Shown piece by piece: positions 1-6,898 of a stretch of 8,071 bases of DNA. Below the pieces are notes generated by a model. That model was given only the letters and a program-made list of their open reading frames with translations, was not told the DNA's origin and did no database searches. This DNA is from an uncultured Burkholderiales bacterium (GTDB taxonomy: Bacteria; Pseudomonadota; Gammaproteobacteria; Burkholderiales; Burkholderiaceae_C). How positions within the stretch are numbered: the first letter of the stretch is position 1; each line of letters opens with the position of its first letter. Location of the stretch: NCBI GenBank assembly GCA_903925445.1, contig CAIYFE010000176.1:1-8071 (forward strand), in the 5' to 3' direction. A program made the translations under genes and the position numbers.

Positions 1-1295
1 CCTTCAGCGCCTTTGTTGTCGCGGATGCGTTGCATCATTTCTGAGCGCGCCGCTTTGGCCGCAGCGGCCATGACTTCGCGTGACGGTGGGCGACCCAAGC
101 CGCCCCACAGTGTTTGTCGGCCCATGGCGATGGGCTCGGCTTTTTCATCGGGTTCGGGGCCAAAGCCCTCGATGGCCACGACGGGCACTTGTTGCTTGGT
201 GAAGTGCTCGATTTCTTTCATGAAGCCTTCTTCATCCAAAGACACCAAGCTGACCGCTTCGCCGCTGGAGCCTGCGCGGCCAGTACGACCAATGCGGTGC
301 ACGTAGTCTTCGCAGACGTTGGGAATTTCGTAGTTCACCACGTGGGGCAACTCGTCAATGTCAATGCCGCGCGCGGCGATGTCCGTCGCCACCAAGGCGC
401 GCAGCTCGCCTGTTTTGAAACCCGCCAAGGCTTGTGTGCGCGCAGTTTGGCTTTTGTTGCCGTGCAGCGCCATGGCGCTGATGCCGTTTTTGGTCAAGAA
501 ATCGGCCACGTTGTTGGCGCCAAATTTGGTGCGGGTAAAGACCAGCACTTGGCTCCAGTTGTTTTGCGAGATCAGGTGAGCCAGCAAGGCTTTTTTCTTG
601 CCGCGTCCCACGGGGTGAATCACTTGGGCGATGCGCTCCACCGTGGTGTTGCGCGGTGTGACTTGAATGCTTTGTGGGTTTTTGAGCAAGCTGTTGGCGA
701 GTTCGCGAATTTCATCGCTGAACGTGGCTGAAAACAGCAAGCTTTGTTTTTCTTTGGGCATCAAGGCCAAGATTTTCTTGACGTCATGAATGAAGCCCAT
801 GTCTAGCATGCGATCGGCTTCGTCCAGCACCAAGACTTGAACGGTTGACAAATCCAATTCGCCTTGTTGCTGCAAATCGAGCAAGCGACCTGGCGTGGCC
901 ACCAAGATGTCAACGCCTTGTTGAATGCGTTTGATTTGCGGGTTCATGCCCACGCCGCCAAAAATCACGGCCGAGGTGAGCTGCAAATATTTGCCATACG
1001 TGCGAACCGACTCTTCCACCTGTGCGGCCAGTTCGCGGGTTGGGGTGAGCACCAAAGCGCGCACACCATAGACGCCAAATTTGTTTTCAACGCTGCGGCT
1101 CATAGCGAGTTTGTGCAGCATGGGCAAGGTGAATGCGGCGGTTTTACCGGTGCCCGTTTGTGCCCCAGCCAGCAAGTCGTGGCCTTCGAGCACCGCTGGA
1201 ATGGCTTGCGCTTGAATCGGGGTGGGGGTTTCGTAGCCTTGTTCGAGTACGGCTTTCAGAATGGCCGGAGCCAATTTCAATTCATCAAAGTTCAT
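1..1295 (-). CDS. rhlE: ATP-dependent DEAD-box RNA helicase RhlE (C-terminus cut by window edge)
   Basis: RhlE-type helicase that unwinds short RNA duplexes using ATP; family members act in ribosome maturation and RNA turnover in the cytoplasm. The reverse strand is open from ATG 1295-1293 to the window edge (431 codons), and the stop lies outside. All DEAD-box motifs are present: Q motif GYETPTPIQ (residues 20-28), Walker A AQTGTGKT (45-52), PTRELA (85-90), TPGR (134-137), DEAD (158-161), SAT (189-191), VFTRT (252-256), ARGIDI (308-313) and HRIGRTGR (333-340). The N-terminus starting MNFDEL is typical of RhlE, as is a variable tail after residue 375. The start is well fixed: an in-frame TGA lies four codons upstream (plus-strand 1305-1307) with no other start between. 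No strong Shine-Dalgarno is visible. It is divergent from ettA. The visible part shows no frameshift or missing catalytic residue. RhlE is preferred over DbpA or SrmB from the N-terminus and motif spacing; this is judgement without an alignment. Confidence 0.93.
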   Translation of the reverse strand, partial: MNFDELKLAPAILKAVLEQGYETPTPIQAQAIPAVLEGHDLLAGAQTGTGKTAAFTLPMLHKLAMSRSVENKFGVYGVRALVLTPTRELAAQVEESVRTYGKYLQLTSAVIFGGVGMNPQIKRIQQGVDILVATPGRLLDLQQQGELDLSTVQVLVLDEADRMLDMGFIHDVKKILALMPKEKQSLLFSATFSDEIRELANSLLKNPQSIQVTPRNTTVERIAQVIHPVGRGKKKALLAHLISQNNWSQVLVFTRTKFGANNVADFLTKNGISAMALHGNKSQTARTQALAGFKTGELRALVATDIAARGIDIDELPHVVNYEIPNVCEDYVHRIGRTGRAGSSGEAVSLVSLDEEGFMKEIEHFTKQQVPVVAIEGFGPEPDEKAEPIAMGRQTLWGGLGRPPSREVMAAAAKAARSEMMQRIRDNKGAE

Positions 1296-1482
1296 GGTGT
1301 GGCGTCATCGATAGACGCATGAGACCAACCCTCTTGGCACAAGGCCACCCAGTCTGGGTTGGAAATATTTACAGGTTGAGCGTGTCTTGAAACAAACCAA
1401 GTCTTTTGTAAAAGCTGTTTGTTACATGCCCTCAGCAGAAGCGCTGACGTTGCGGCAACTGGCGGCGGCAACAGGGGCTATT

Positions 1483-1518
1483 GTGGCACGGATTGCAGGT
1501 GCTGGGATAATCGACGTT
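1483..1518 (+). promoter_or_regulatory. Putative extended -10 promoter for ettA
   Basis: GATAAT at 1506-1511 matches the sigma-70 -10 box at five of six positions and is preceded by TG plus one base (1503-1505), making an extended -10. GTGGCA at 1483-1488 matches TTGACA at four of six positions with a 17-base spacer. Transcription would start near 1518, giving a leader of about 34 bases before ettA. The rest of the divergent spacer (1296-1482) shows no convincing promoter for rhlE; TGTAAA read on the minus strand at 1373-1368 is only a weak -10 candidate. Prediction from sequence only. Confidence 0.45.
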
Positions 1519-1551
1519 TTATTGCATTTGCTAGCCCCCAGAAAGAACAAC

Positions 1552-3213
1552 ATGGCTCAATACGTTTTCACCATGAACCGCGTCGGAAAAATCGTCCCGC
1601 CCAAGCGACAGATTTTGAAAGACATCTCCCTGAGCTTTTTCCCCGGCGCCAAGATTGGCATGTTGGGTTTGAACGGTTCGGGTAAATCAACGCTGCTCAA
1701 AATCATGGCTGGCGTGGACAAGGAAATCGAAGGCGAAGCGATTCCAATGCCCGGCATCAAAATTGGCTACTTGCCCCAAGAGCCCAAGCTCAACGACGAA
1801 GACACCGTGCGCCAAGCGGTGGAGGGCGGCATGGGCGATGTCTTGCGTGCCAAAAATCGACTCGAAGAAATTTATGCCGCCTACGCCGAACCCGATGCCG
1901 ACTTTGACGCGCTGGCCGCCGAGCAAGGCGAGTTGGAGGCCATCATCGCTTCCGACGGAACCGACAGCGAGCACCAACTTGAAATCGCAGCCGATGCCTT
2001 GCGTCTGCCTCCATGGGACGCGGTGATTGGCAAATTGTCCGGGGGCGAAAAACGCCGCGTGGCGCTGTGTCAACTGCTGCTCTCTAAGCCCGACATGTTG
2101 CTGCTGGACGAACCCACCAACCACTTGGACGCCGAATCGGTCGATTGGTTGGAACAGTTTTTGGCGCGCTTTGCTGGCACCGTGGTGGCCATCACCCACG
2201 ATCGCTACTTCCTTGACAACGCCGCCGAATGGATTTTGGAGCTCGACCGCGGACACGGTATTCCTTGGAAAGGCAACTACTCGACTTGGTTGGATCAAAA
2301 ACAAGACCGCCTCGAAAAAGAACAAAAAGGCGAAGAAGCCCGCGCCAAAGCCCTGAAGAAGGAATTGGAATGGGTGCGTCAAAACCCCAAAGGTCGCCAA
2401 GCCAAGAGCAAAGCGCGGATTGCCCGCTTCGAAGAGTTGAGCGATCACGAATACCAAAAACGCAACGAAACCCAGGAAATCTTCATTCCTGTGGCCGAGC
2501 GCTTGGGCAACGAAGTCATTGAATTCAAAAACGTCAGCAAATCCTTTGGTGACCGTTTGTTGATCGACAACCTCAGCTTCAAAGTGCCAGCGGGCGCCAT
2601 CGTGGGCATCATTGGCCCCAACGGCGCGGGTAAATCGACGTTGTTTCGCATGATCGCGGGGCAGCAACAGCCCGACAGCGGCGAAGTCTCGATTGGTAAA
2701 ACCGTGCAAATGGCCTTTGTAGACCAAAGCCGTGACGACTTGTCCAACGACAAAACCGTTTGGGAAGATATTTCTGGCGGTTTAGACATCTTGACCGTGG
2801 GCAAGTTTGAAATGCCCAGCCGTGCCTACTGTGGCCGCTTCAACTTCAACGGCGGCGATCAACAAAAACGCGTGGGCACTTTGTCCGGTGGTGAGCGCGG
2901 TCGCTTGCACCTGGCCAAAACCTTGATCGCGGGCGGCAACGTCTTGTTGCTGGACGAGCCTTCCAACGACTTGGACGTCGAAACCCTGCGTGCTTTAGAA
3001 GACGCATTGCTTGAATTTGCCGGCTCGGTCATGGTCATCAGCCACGATCGCTGGTTCTTGGACCGCATTGCCACACACATCTTGGCTTGTGAAGGTGACT
3101 CGCAATGGACGTTCTTTGACGGCAACTACCAAGAGTACGAAGCCGACAAGAAAAAACGTTTGGGTGAAGAAGGTGCCAAGCCCAAACGTGTGCGATTCAA
3201 GCCACTCAAGTAA
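1552..3213 (+). CDS. ettA: Energy-dependent translational throttle protein EttA (ABC-F ATPase)
   Basis: ABC-F protein that binds the ribosomal E site and, in E. coli, gates entry into the elongation cycle according to the ATP/ADP ratio. It is soluble and has no transmembrane segment. The product is 553 aa, against about 555 for E. coli EttA, and the two agree closely along their length from memory. First nucleotide-binding domain: Walker A GLNGSGKST (39-47), signature LSGGE (162-166), Walker B LLLDEP (183-188, catalytic E187), H-loop H216. The arm insertion lies around 95-140 and the charged P-site tRNA-interaction linker around 240-320. Second domain: GPNGAGKST (355-363), LSGGE (444-448), LLLDEP (465-470, E469), H498. 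Both ATPase sites look intact. The start at 1552 (MAQYVFTMNRVGK) matches the family N-terminus. The frame stays open upstream to a TTG at 1387, but those 55 codons resemble no EttA sequence and span the likely promoter, so they are excluded. The upstream purine run AGAAAGAA is only a weak ribosome binding site. Confidence 0.96.
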   Translation: MAQYVFTMNRVGKIVPPKRQILKDISLSFFPGAKIGMLGLNGSGKSTLLKIMAGVDKEIEGEAIPMPGIKIGYLPQEPKLNDEDTVRQAVEGGMGDVLRAKNRLEEIYAAYAEPDADFDALAAEQGELEAIIASDGTDSEHQLEIAADALRLPPWDAVIGKLSGGEKRRVALCQLLLSKPDMLLLDEPTNHLDAESVDWLEQFLARFAGTVVAITHDRYFLDNAAEWILELDRGHGIPWKGNYSTWLDQKQDRLEKEQKGEEARAKALKKELEWVRQNPKGRQAKSKARIARFEELSDHEYQKRNETQEIFIPVAERLGNEVIEFKNVSKSFGDRLLIDNLSFKVPAGAIVGIIGPNGAGKSTLFRMIAGQQQPDSGEVSIGKTVQMAFVDQSRDDLSNDKTVWEDISGGLDILTVGKFEMPSRAYCGRFNFNGGDQQKRVGTLSGGERGRLHLAKTLIAGGNVLLLDEPSNDLDVETLRALEDALLEFAGSVMVISHDRWFLDRIATHILACEGDSQWTFFDGNYQEYEADKKKRLGEEGAKPKRVRFKPLK

Positions 3214-3235
3214 ATCTTTGAACCGACACCCCTTC

Positions 3236-3262
3236 AAACGGCGCATCCTGCGCCGTTTTTTT
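3236..3262 (+). terminator. Intrinsic terminator of ettA
   Basis: A perfect 10-bp stem (3236-3245 pairing with 3249-3258) with a TCC loop is followed by a T run covering 3256-3262. It lies 22 bases after the ettA stop and separates ettA from the regulator gene downstream. Confidence 0.9.
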
Positions 3263-3333
3263 ATTGTTAATACCGAAAGAAAACTATTTTTAACTCTAAA
3301 ATTTCAATTTTTTGGATTAAACACTTACACTTT

Positions 3334-3349
3334 AAATATTTTAATATTT
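3334..3349. repeat. AT-only inverted repeat, possible operator
   Basis: Arms AAATATT (3334-3340) and AATATTT (3343-3349) are perfect inverted copies around a TT spacer. The repeat sits 15 bases upstream of the extended -10 element, so a protein bound there would overlap the -35 region. A further AAATATTT occurs at 3413-3420. In DNA this AT-rich such a repeat can arise by chance, so a regulatory role is tentative. Confidence 0.35.
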
Positions 3350-3363
3350 TTGAGATTTCAGTT

Positions 3364-3374
3364 TGGTATAAAAT
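3364..3374 (+). promoter_or_regulatory. Putative extended -10 promoter of the HTH-receiver gene
   Basis: TGGTATAAA at 3364-3372 fits the extended -10 pattern TGnTATAAT with five of six core matches. No good -35 lies at the right distance (TTGAGA at 3350-3355 is only 11 bases away), which is tolerated by extended -10 promoters but could also mean an activator is needed. Transcription would begin near 3380, leaving a 5' leader of about 70 bases. Confidence 0.5.
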
Positions 3375-3436
3375 AATCATTAAGGTTACATCTTGATGAT
3401 GTTCTGATTTAAAAATATTTGCTTTGCTTAAACAAA

Positions 3437-3441
3437 AAGGA
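3437..3441 (+). promoter_or_regulatory. Ribosome binding site that fixes the start at 3449
   Basis: AAGGA lies seven bases before ATG 3449. It supports that ATG over an in-frame upstream TTG at 3419, which has no such site and would place the Shine-Dalgarno inside the coding region. Confidence 0.75.
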
Positions 3442-3448
3442 ATTAGCG

Positions 3449-4081
3449 ATGAATTTCTCTTCCTCTAAAGAACCCTACGACGGCTACTGTGGTACCAGCT
3501 ATGCAGCCAAATTACTCGGCGTATCAGTTGGCACAGTTCAAGGACTGGTTGAGAAAAACGATCTCAAAGCCTGGAAAACGCAAGGCGGACATCGACGCAT
3601 TTCCATGCAATCGATCCAAGAGTACCAACGTCGCCACAACCTCTCGCCCGCTTCTTTGATTCAAGGCGAAGACAAACTGCGTGTGTTGGTCGTTGAAGAC
3701 GACGAACCCACCCGCGTGATGCTGCAAACCAACTTTGATCAATGGGGCTTGCCACTGGATGCCATCATGTACGCATCGGCCATGGAGGCTTTGCTGGACA
3801 TGCCCACCTTGCAGCCCCAAGTCTTGTTGACCGACTTGCGCATGCCCAATGTGGATGGTTTTGAGTTTTTGCGCACTTTGAGCGAACACACCATCTTCAA
3901 CAGCTTGGCGGTGGTGGTCATCACCGGCATGACGCCAGACGAAATCGCCAGCAAAGGCGGCTTGCCCGATGGCGTGCAGTTCTTGCAAAAGCCCATCGAC
4001 ATGGATTGGTTGCGTGGTTTCTTGGACGCTTTGATGTCGGTGCGTCAAATCAACCGCCGCGCGCGATCACAAACCGCTTGA
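3449..4081 (+). CDS. Orphan regulator: N-terminal excisionase/MerR-type HTH fused to C-terminal receiver domain
   Basis: A 210-aa two-domain protein. Residues about 14-62 form a helix-turn-helix of the excisionase/MerR-like class: AAKLLGVSVGTVQ (19-31) is the HTH core and TQGGHRRI (44-51) the typical wing. After a short linker, residues about 77-198 form a response-regulator receiver domain with every key residue: acidic cluster E83-D84-D85, phosphoacceptor D129 in LLTDLRMP, switch threonine T159 and lysine K181 before proline. It should therefore be phosphorylatable and bind DNA. The order is reversed from the usual receiver-then-effector layout of OmpR or NarL regulators. No kinase, phosphotransferase or phage gene lies next to it, and terminators flank it, so it is probably a monocistronic orphan. 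Transcription likely comes from the extended -10 promoter in the AT-rich leader. Targets and the cognate kinase cannot be inferred. I do not recognise a named family member; the domain calls are confident, the function is not. Confidence 0.88.
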   Translation: MNFSSSKEPYDGYCGTSYAAKLLGVSVGTVQGLVEKNDLKAWKTQGGHRRISMQSIQEYQRRHNLSPASLIQGEDKLRVLVVEDDEPTRVMLQTNFDQWGLPLDAIMYASAMEALLDMPTLQPQVLLTDLRMPNVDGFEFLRTLSEHTIFNSLAVVVITGMTPDEIASKGGLPDGVQFLQKPIDMDWLRGFLDALMSVRQINRRARSQTA

Positions 4082-4097
4082 TCGCAAAGGTGTGACA

Positions 4098-4136
4098 AAA
4101 AGGCTGACGCGCAGGTGACGCGTCAGCCTTTTCTTT
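4098..4136 (+). terminator. Intrinsic terminator after the HTH-receiver gene
   Basis: A perfect 14-bp stem (4098-4111 pairing with 4119-4132) with a seven-base loop is followed by TTTT-C-TTT to 4136. It begins 17 bases past the stop codon. The A-rich left flank gives it some symmetry, but no gene reads in from the right, so it probably acts only on the plus strand. Confidence 0.88.
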
Positions 4137-4164
4137 AGGGGCTTCCCGAATGGGTTTGCGACTT

Positions 4165-4178
4165 GGGTAGCGCTACCC
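4165..4178. promoter_or_regulatory. Perfect 14-bp palindrome before the acyl-CoA synthetase start, candidate operator
   Basis: GGGTAGCGCTACCC equals its own reverse complement and ends eight bases before ATG 4187. Position and symmetry suit a dimeric repressor site. In RNA it has no unpaired loop as a full palindrome, so a DNA-level role is more likely than a hairpin. No clear Shine-Dalgarno or -10 box is visible between 4137 and 4186, so how the operon is expressed is unclear. The binding protein is unknown. Confidence 0.45.
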
Positions 4179-4186
4179 TAGTGCGC

Positions 4187-5881
4187 ATGAAACCACACCA
4201 TCGCTTTTGGCCAGCCCGTCTTCCTCATGCCATCACTGTCCCCGACACCTCGTTGTGGGACAACTTAGAAACCAGCGCCAGGCGCTATCCCAACAAAACG
4301 GCCTTGGTGTTTTTGGGGACACAACTCACCTACGCGCAGCTGAGATCCAAGGCCGAGCGACTGGCGGCTTTTCTGCAAAGTTTGGGTGTCCAAAAAGGGG
4401 ATCGCATTGTGTTGGACATGCAAAACTGTCCGCAGTTGGTGATCGCCCATTTCGCCATTTTGCGAGCCAACGCGGTGGTGGTGCCAGTCAACCCCATGAA
4501 CCGCGCCGAGGAGCTCAAGCACTACATCACCGATCCGGATGCACGCATCGCCATCACGACAGGTGATTTGGCGCCCGAACTGGCCAAAGCCAACGAGGGC
4601 GTGCCAGAGGCGCAACGTCTTCAACACCTGATCGTGACGCAGTTCACCGACGCTTTTGACACCCAAGTATGCGGCGACGATGCGCCCGCTGACAGCTGGC
4701 GCGACTGGCTGTTCACCCAATACCCGCTGCCTGAGTTAGTTGGGGGACGTACCCATGCATGGAATCACGCATTGGACACGCAAGCACCTTTGGGCGCGCT
4801 TTTGGTGGGCAAGGACGATTTGGCTGTTTTACCCTACACCAGCGGTACAACTGGATTGCCCAAGGGCTGCATGCATCCGCATCGCAGCATCATGCACAAC
4901 ACCATTTCATCGGCGATTTGGGGCAACGGCACACATGAGAACGTGGGGCTCTTGGTGGTGCCCATGTTTCACATCACAGGCATGACCAGCGTCATGCACT
5001 CTGGCATTTACATGGGCTGCACTTTGGTGCTCATGCCACGTTGGGAGCGGGAGTTGGCTGGACGTTTGATTTCCAAATGGAAGGTCACGCATTGGACGAA
5101 CATCCCAACCATGGTGATTGATTTGCTGGCCAGTCCCAATTTTGACAAATTCAACCTGCAAAGTTTGGTGCATATTGGCGGTGGCGGTGCAGCCATGCCG
5201 CAAGCTGTGGCGCAACGTTTGTTGGAGCTGTACGGTCTGCGCTACTCCGAAGGCTATGGCCTGACCGAAACTGCCGCGCCTTCGCACAACAACCCGCCCG
5301 ATGCGCCCAAGCAGCAGTGTTTGGGAATTCCCTTCATGAGCACCGATGCCCGGGTGGTCGATCCCGAAACCCTGAAAGAAGTCCCGCAAGGCGAGTCGGG
5401 CGAAATCGTCATTCACGGCCCCGAAGTCTTTGACGGCTATTGGAAGCGTGCGGACGCGACCGAGGCTGCGTTCTTCGAACTCGAAGGCAAACGCTTTTTC
5501 CGCTCGGGAGATTTGGGTCGTGTGGACGAAGATGGCTACTTCTTCATCACCGATCGCTTGAAACGCATGATCAATGCTTCGGGCTTTAAGGTTTGGCCAG
5601 CTGAAGTGGAGGCGTTGATGTTCAAACATCCCGCCATTCAAGAGGCTTGCATCATTTCAACGCAAGACAGCTACCGGGGCGAAACCGTCAAAGCCGTGGT
5701 GGTGCTGCGTGCCTCGCACAAAGGTCAGGTGAGTGAGGCCGACATCATTGCTTGGTGCCGCGATAACATGGCGATTTACAAAGCGCCAACGCAGGTGCAA
5801 TTTGTGGACACCTTGCCCAAGAGCGGAAGCGGCAAAGTCATGTGGCGCATGTTGCAAGAGGCCGAGGCCACCAAAACTTGA
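4187..5881 (+). CDS. Acyl-CoA synthetase (AMP-forming, long/medium-chain fatty acid-CoA ligase type)
   Basis: ANL-superfamily enzyme that activates a carboxylic acid with ATP to an acyl-adenylate and transfers it to coenzyme A. The product is 564 aa, the usual size for FadD-like ligases. Motifs in order: P-loop TSGTTGLPKG (218-227), HIGGGG (329-334, the substrate-pocket region), YGLTE (357-361), RSGDLG (439-444, ribose-binding D442), ITDRLKRMINASGFKVWPAE (454-473, hinge) and PKSGSGK (544-550, catalytic K550). No signal peptide or membrane helix is evident, so it is probably cytosolic or peripheral. The start at ATG 4187 is chosen over an in-frame TTG at 4163 because that extension would run across the palindrome at 4165-4178; neither start has a good Shine-Dalgarno, so this is moderately sure. 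It is the first gene of a tight set: its TGA shares one base with the next ATG. The acyl substrate is not set by sequence; fatty acids are the first guess, aromatic or other acids remain possible. Confidence 0.9.
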   Translation: MKPHHRFWPARLPHAITVPDTSLWDNLETSARRYPNKTALVFLGTQLTYAQLRSKAERLAAFLQSLGVQKGDRIVLDMQNCPQLVIAHFAILRANAVVVPVNPMNRAEELKHYITDPDARIAITTGDLAPELAKANEGVPEAQRLQHLIVTQFTDAFDTQVCGDDAPADSWRDWLFTQYPLPELVGGRTHAWNHALDTQAPLGALLVGKDDLAVLPYTSGTTGLPKGCMHPHRSIMHNTISSAIWGNGTHENVGLLVVPMFHITGMTSVMHSGIYMGCTLVLMPRWERELAGRLISKWKVTHWTNIPTMVIDLLASPNFDKFNLQSLVHIGGGGAAMPQAVAQRLLELYGLRYSEGYGLTETAAPSHNNPPDAPKQQCLGIPFMSTDARVVDPETLKEVPQGESGEIVIHGPEVFDGYWKRADATEAAFFELEGKRFFRSGDLGRVDEDGYFFITDRLKRMINASGFKVWPAEVEALMFKHPAIQEACIISTQDSYRGETVKAVVVLRASHKGQVSEADIIAWCRDNMAIYKAPTQVQFVDTLPKSGSGKVMWRMLQEAEATKT

Positions 5882-6879
5882 TGCGACTTTCTGTTTTAGA
5901 CCAATCGGTGGGTGTCGCCGGGCGCAGCCAAGACACCGCAATTCGTCAAACCCTTGAGCTTGCCCAACGCTGTGAGGCTTTGGGTTATCACCGTTTTTGG
6001 GTCAGCGAGCACCACAGCCACCCCAGCATTGTGGGCACGGCGCCCGAGGTGTTGATGGCGGCCATTGCGGCGCGCACCACCCGCATTCGTTTGGGCTCGG
6101 CCGGCGTCATGCTGCCGCACTACGCGCCGCTCAAAGTGGCCGAGCAGTTTCGCGTGCTGGATGCACTTGCCCCCGGACGCATCGATTTGGGCGTTGGCCG
6201 CGCCCCCGGAAGCGATGGCCGCACCGCGCAATTGCTCAACCCCGATCGACACGCCTCTGACAACTTTCCTCAGCAAGTGATGGAGTTGCAAGCGTGGGTG
6301 ACGGGCGAACCCATGCCCGCAGGTCACCCCGGCCACGGCGTGTTTGCCTACCCCAGCGGCCCCACATCGCCGCAGGTGTGGATGTTGGGCAGCTCTGACT
6401 ACGGCGCCCAACTGGCTGCGCATTTGAGTCTGCCCTATGCCTTTGCTTACTTCATCACCGATGGGCAGGGCGCGGATGCTGCTTTGCATTTGTACCGAGC
6501 CAACTTCAGACCCACCGATGCGCAGCCCCAACCGCACGCCACCGTGTGCGTGTGGGCCTTGGCGGCTGACACCGAAGACCAAGCCTGGCAGTTGTTCCAA
6601 AGCCGCGCGCGTTGGCGCATGGACCGCAACAGTGGCCGCATTGGCCCCATCTTGCCGCCCGAAGCGGCGATGCGCGAATACACGCCCTCTGAGCAAGTTG
6701 CGCTGGCGCAATTGCGCGCCAATGCGTTGGTGGGCAGCGCCTCCCAAGTGGCTGACAAATTGCGCAAGCTGGCCACGCGACTCCAAGTGGATGAGCTGGT
6801 GCTGATCACCTGGACCCACGACCCCGCCGCGCAAGCTCGTTCGTATGAGCTACTCGCGCACGAATTCGCTTTGAATTGA
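5881..6879 (+). CDS. Luciferase-like (LLM class) flavin-dependent monooxygenase, YhbW type
   Basis: Predicted cytosolic flavin-dependent oxidoreductase of the bacterial-luciferase fold, normally using FMNH2 supplied by a separate reductase plus O2. The product is 332 aa and resembles E. coli YhbW (about 335 aa) from end to end as recalled. Landmarks are FWVSEHH (39-45), IRLGSAGVMLPHYAPL (69-84), PGRIDLGVGRAPGSD (98-112), WMLGSSDYGAQLAA (167-180) and LVGS (283-286). The start at 5881 overlaps the TGA of the acyl-CoA synthetase gene by one base, which indicates translational coupling; a longer in-frame version beginning at 5842 would run inside that gene and is unsupported by the family N-terminus. 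The methionine synthase-like gene follows after 19 bases. The substrate is unknown for this subfamily, and no flavin reductase is seen in the window. Assignment to the family is firm; function is not. Confidence 0.9.
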   Translation: MRLSVLDQSVGVAGRSQDTAIRQTLELAQRCEALGYHRFWVSEHHSHPSIVGTAPEVLMAAIAARTTRIRLGSAGVMLPHYAPLKVAEQFRVLDALAPGRIDLGVGRAPGSDGRTAQLLNPDRHASDNFPQQVMELQAWVTGEPMPAGHPGHGVFAYPSGPTSPQVWMLGSSDYGAQLAAHLSLPYAFAYFITDGQGADAALHLYRANFRPTDAQPQPHATVCVWALAADTEDQAWQLFQSRARWRMDRNSGRIGPILPPEAAMREYTPSEQVALAQLRANALVGSASQVADKLRKLATRLQVDELVLITWTHDPAAQARSYELLAHEFALN

Positions 6880-6885
6880 TTTGAT

Positions 6886-6890
6886 AAGGA
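6886..6890 (+). promoter_or_regulatory. Ribosome binding site of the MetE-like gene
   Basis: AAGGA lies eight bases upstream of ATG 6899 in the 19-base gap after the monooxygenase stop. It favours that ATG over an in-frame TTG at 6881, which precedes the site. Confidence 0.75.
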
Positions 6891-6898
6891 ACTTGACC

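Larger units (their letters stand above)
3263..3448. other. Very AT-rich leader upstream of the HTH-receiver gene
   Basis: This gene-free stretch differs sharply in composition from its surroundings: by direct count, 97 of the 120 bases at 3301-3420 are A or T (81%). It holds long A and T tracts, an AT-only inverted repeat (3334-3349) and a short potential hairpin in the expected 5' leader (ACATC 3388-3392 with GATGT 3398-3402). Such DNA is typically intrinsically curved and a preferred site for nucleoid proteins of the H-NS/MvaT type; that role here is inference. Confidence 0.6.

Noticed and set aside
114..731. Plus-strand open frames over 13-1390
   Set aside because: They are antisense to rhlE, whose DEAD-box motifs read unbroken on the minus strand from 1295 to the window edge.
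1368..1395. Minus-strand promoter for rhlE (AAACAA/TGTAAA complement region)
   Set aside because: Boxes match consensus at only three and four positions, so it is mentioned but not called.
1687..2727. Long minus-strand open frame (346 codons) inside ettA
   Set aside because: It lies antisense to a strongly conserved gene; its translation has the irregular His/Phe/Gly-rich makeup of an antisense shadow and no recognisable domain.
3388..3402. Possible riboswitch or attenuator in the leader of the HTH-receiver gene
   Set aside because: Only a 5-bp stem (ACATC/GATGT) is visible, with no conserved aptamer core and no terminator between it and the start codon.
3449..3640. Excisionase-type HTH as evidence for a prophage or integrative element
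   Set aside because: No integrase, att-like direct repeats, tRNA or other phage gene is present; the domain is fused to a receiver and flanked by housekeeping-type genes.
3524..4048. Minus-strand open frame opposite the HTH-receiver gene
   Set aside because: Both domains of the plus-strand gene are intact with all key residues; the antisense product shows no features.
4907..5641. Minus-strand open frame (244 codons) inside the acyl-CoA synthetase gene
   Set aside because: It is antisense to a region with adenylation motifs in order, and has no domain of its own.
5896..6834. Long minus-strand open frame (312 codons) opposite the LLM monooxygenase gene
   Set aside because: The plus strand encodes a clear YhbW-like protein over the same stretch; the antisense translation is His/Arg/Gly-rich with no motif.
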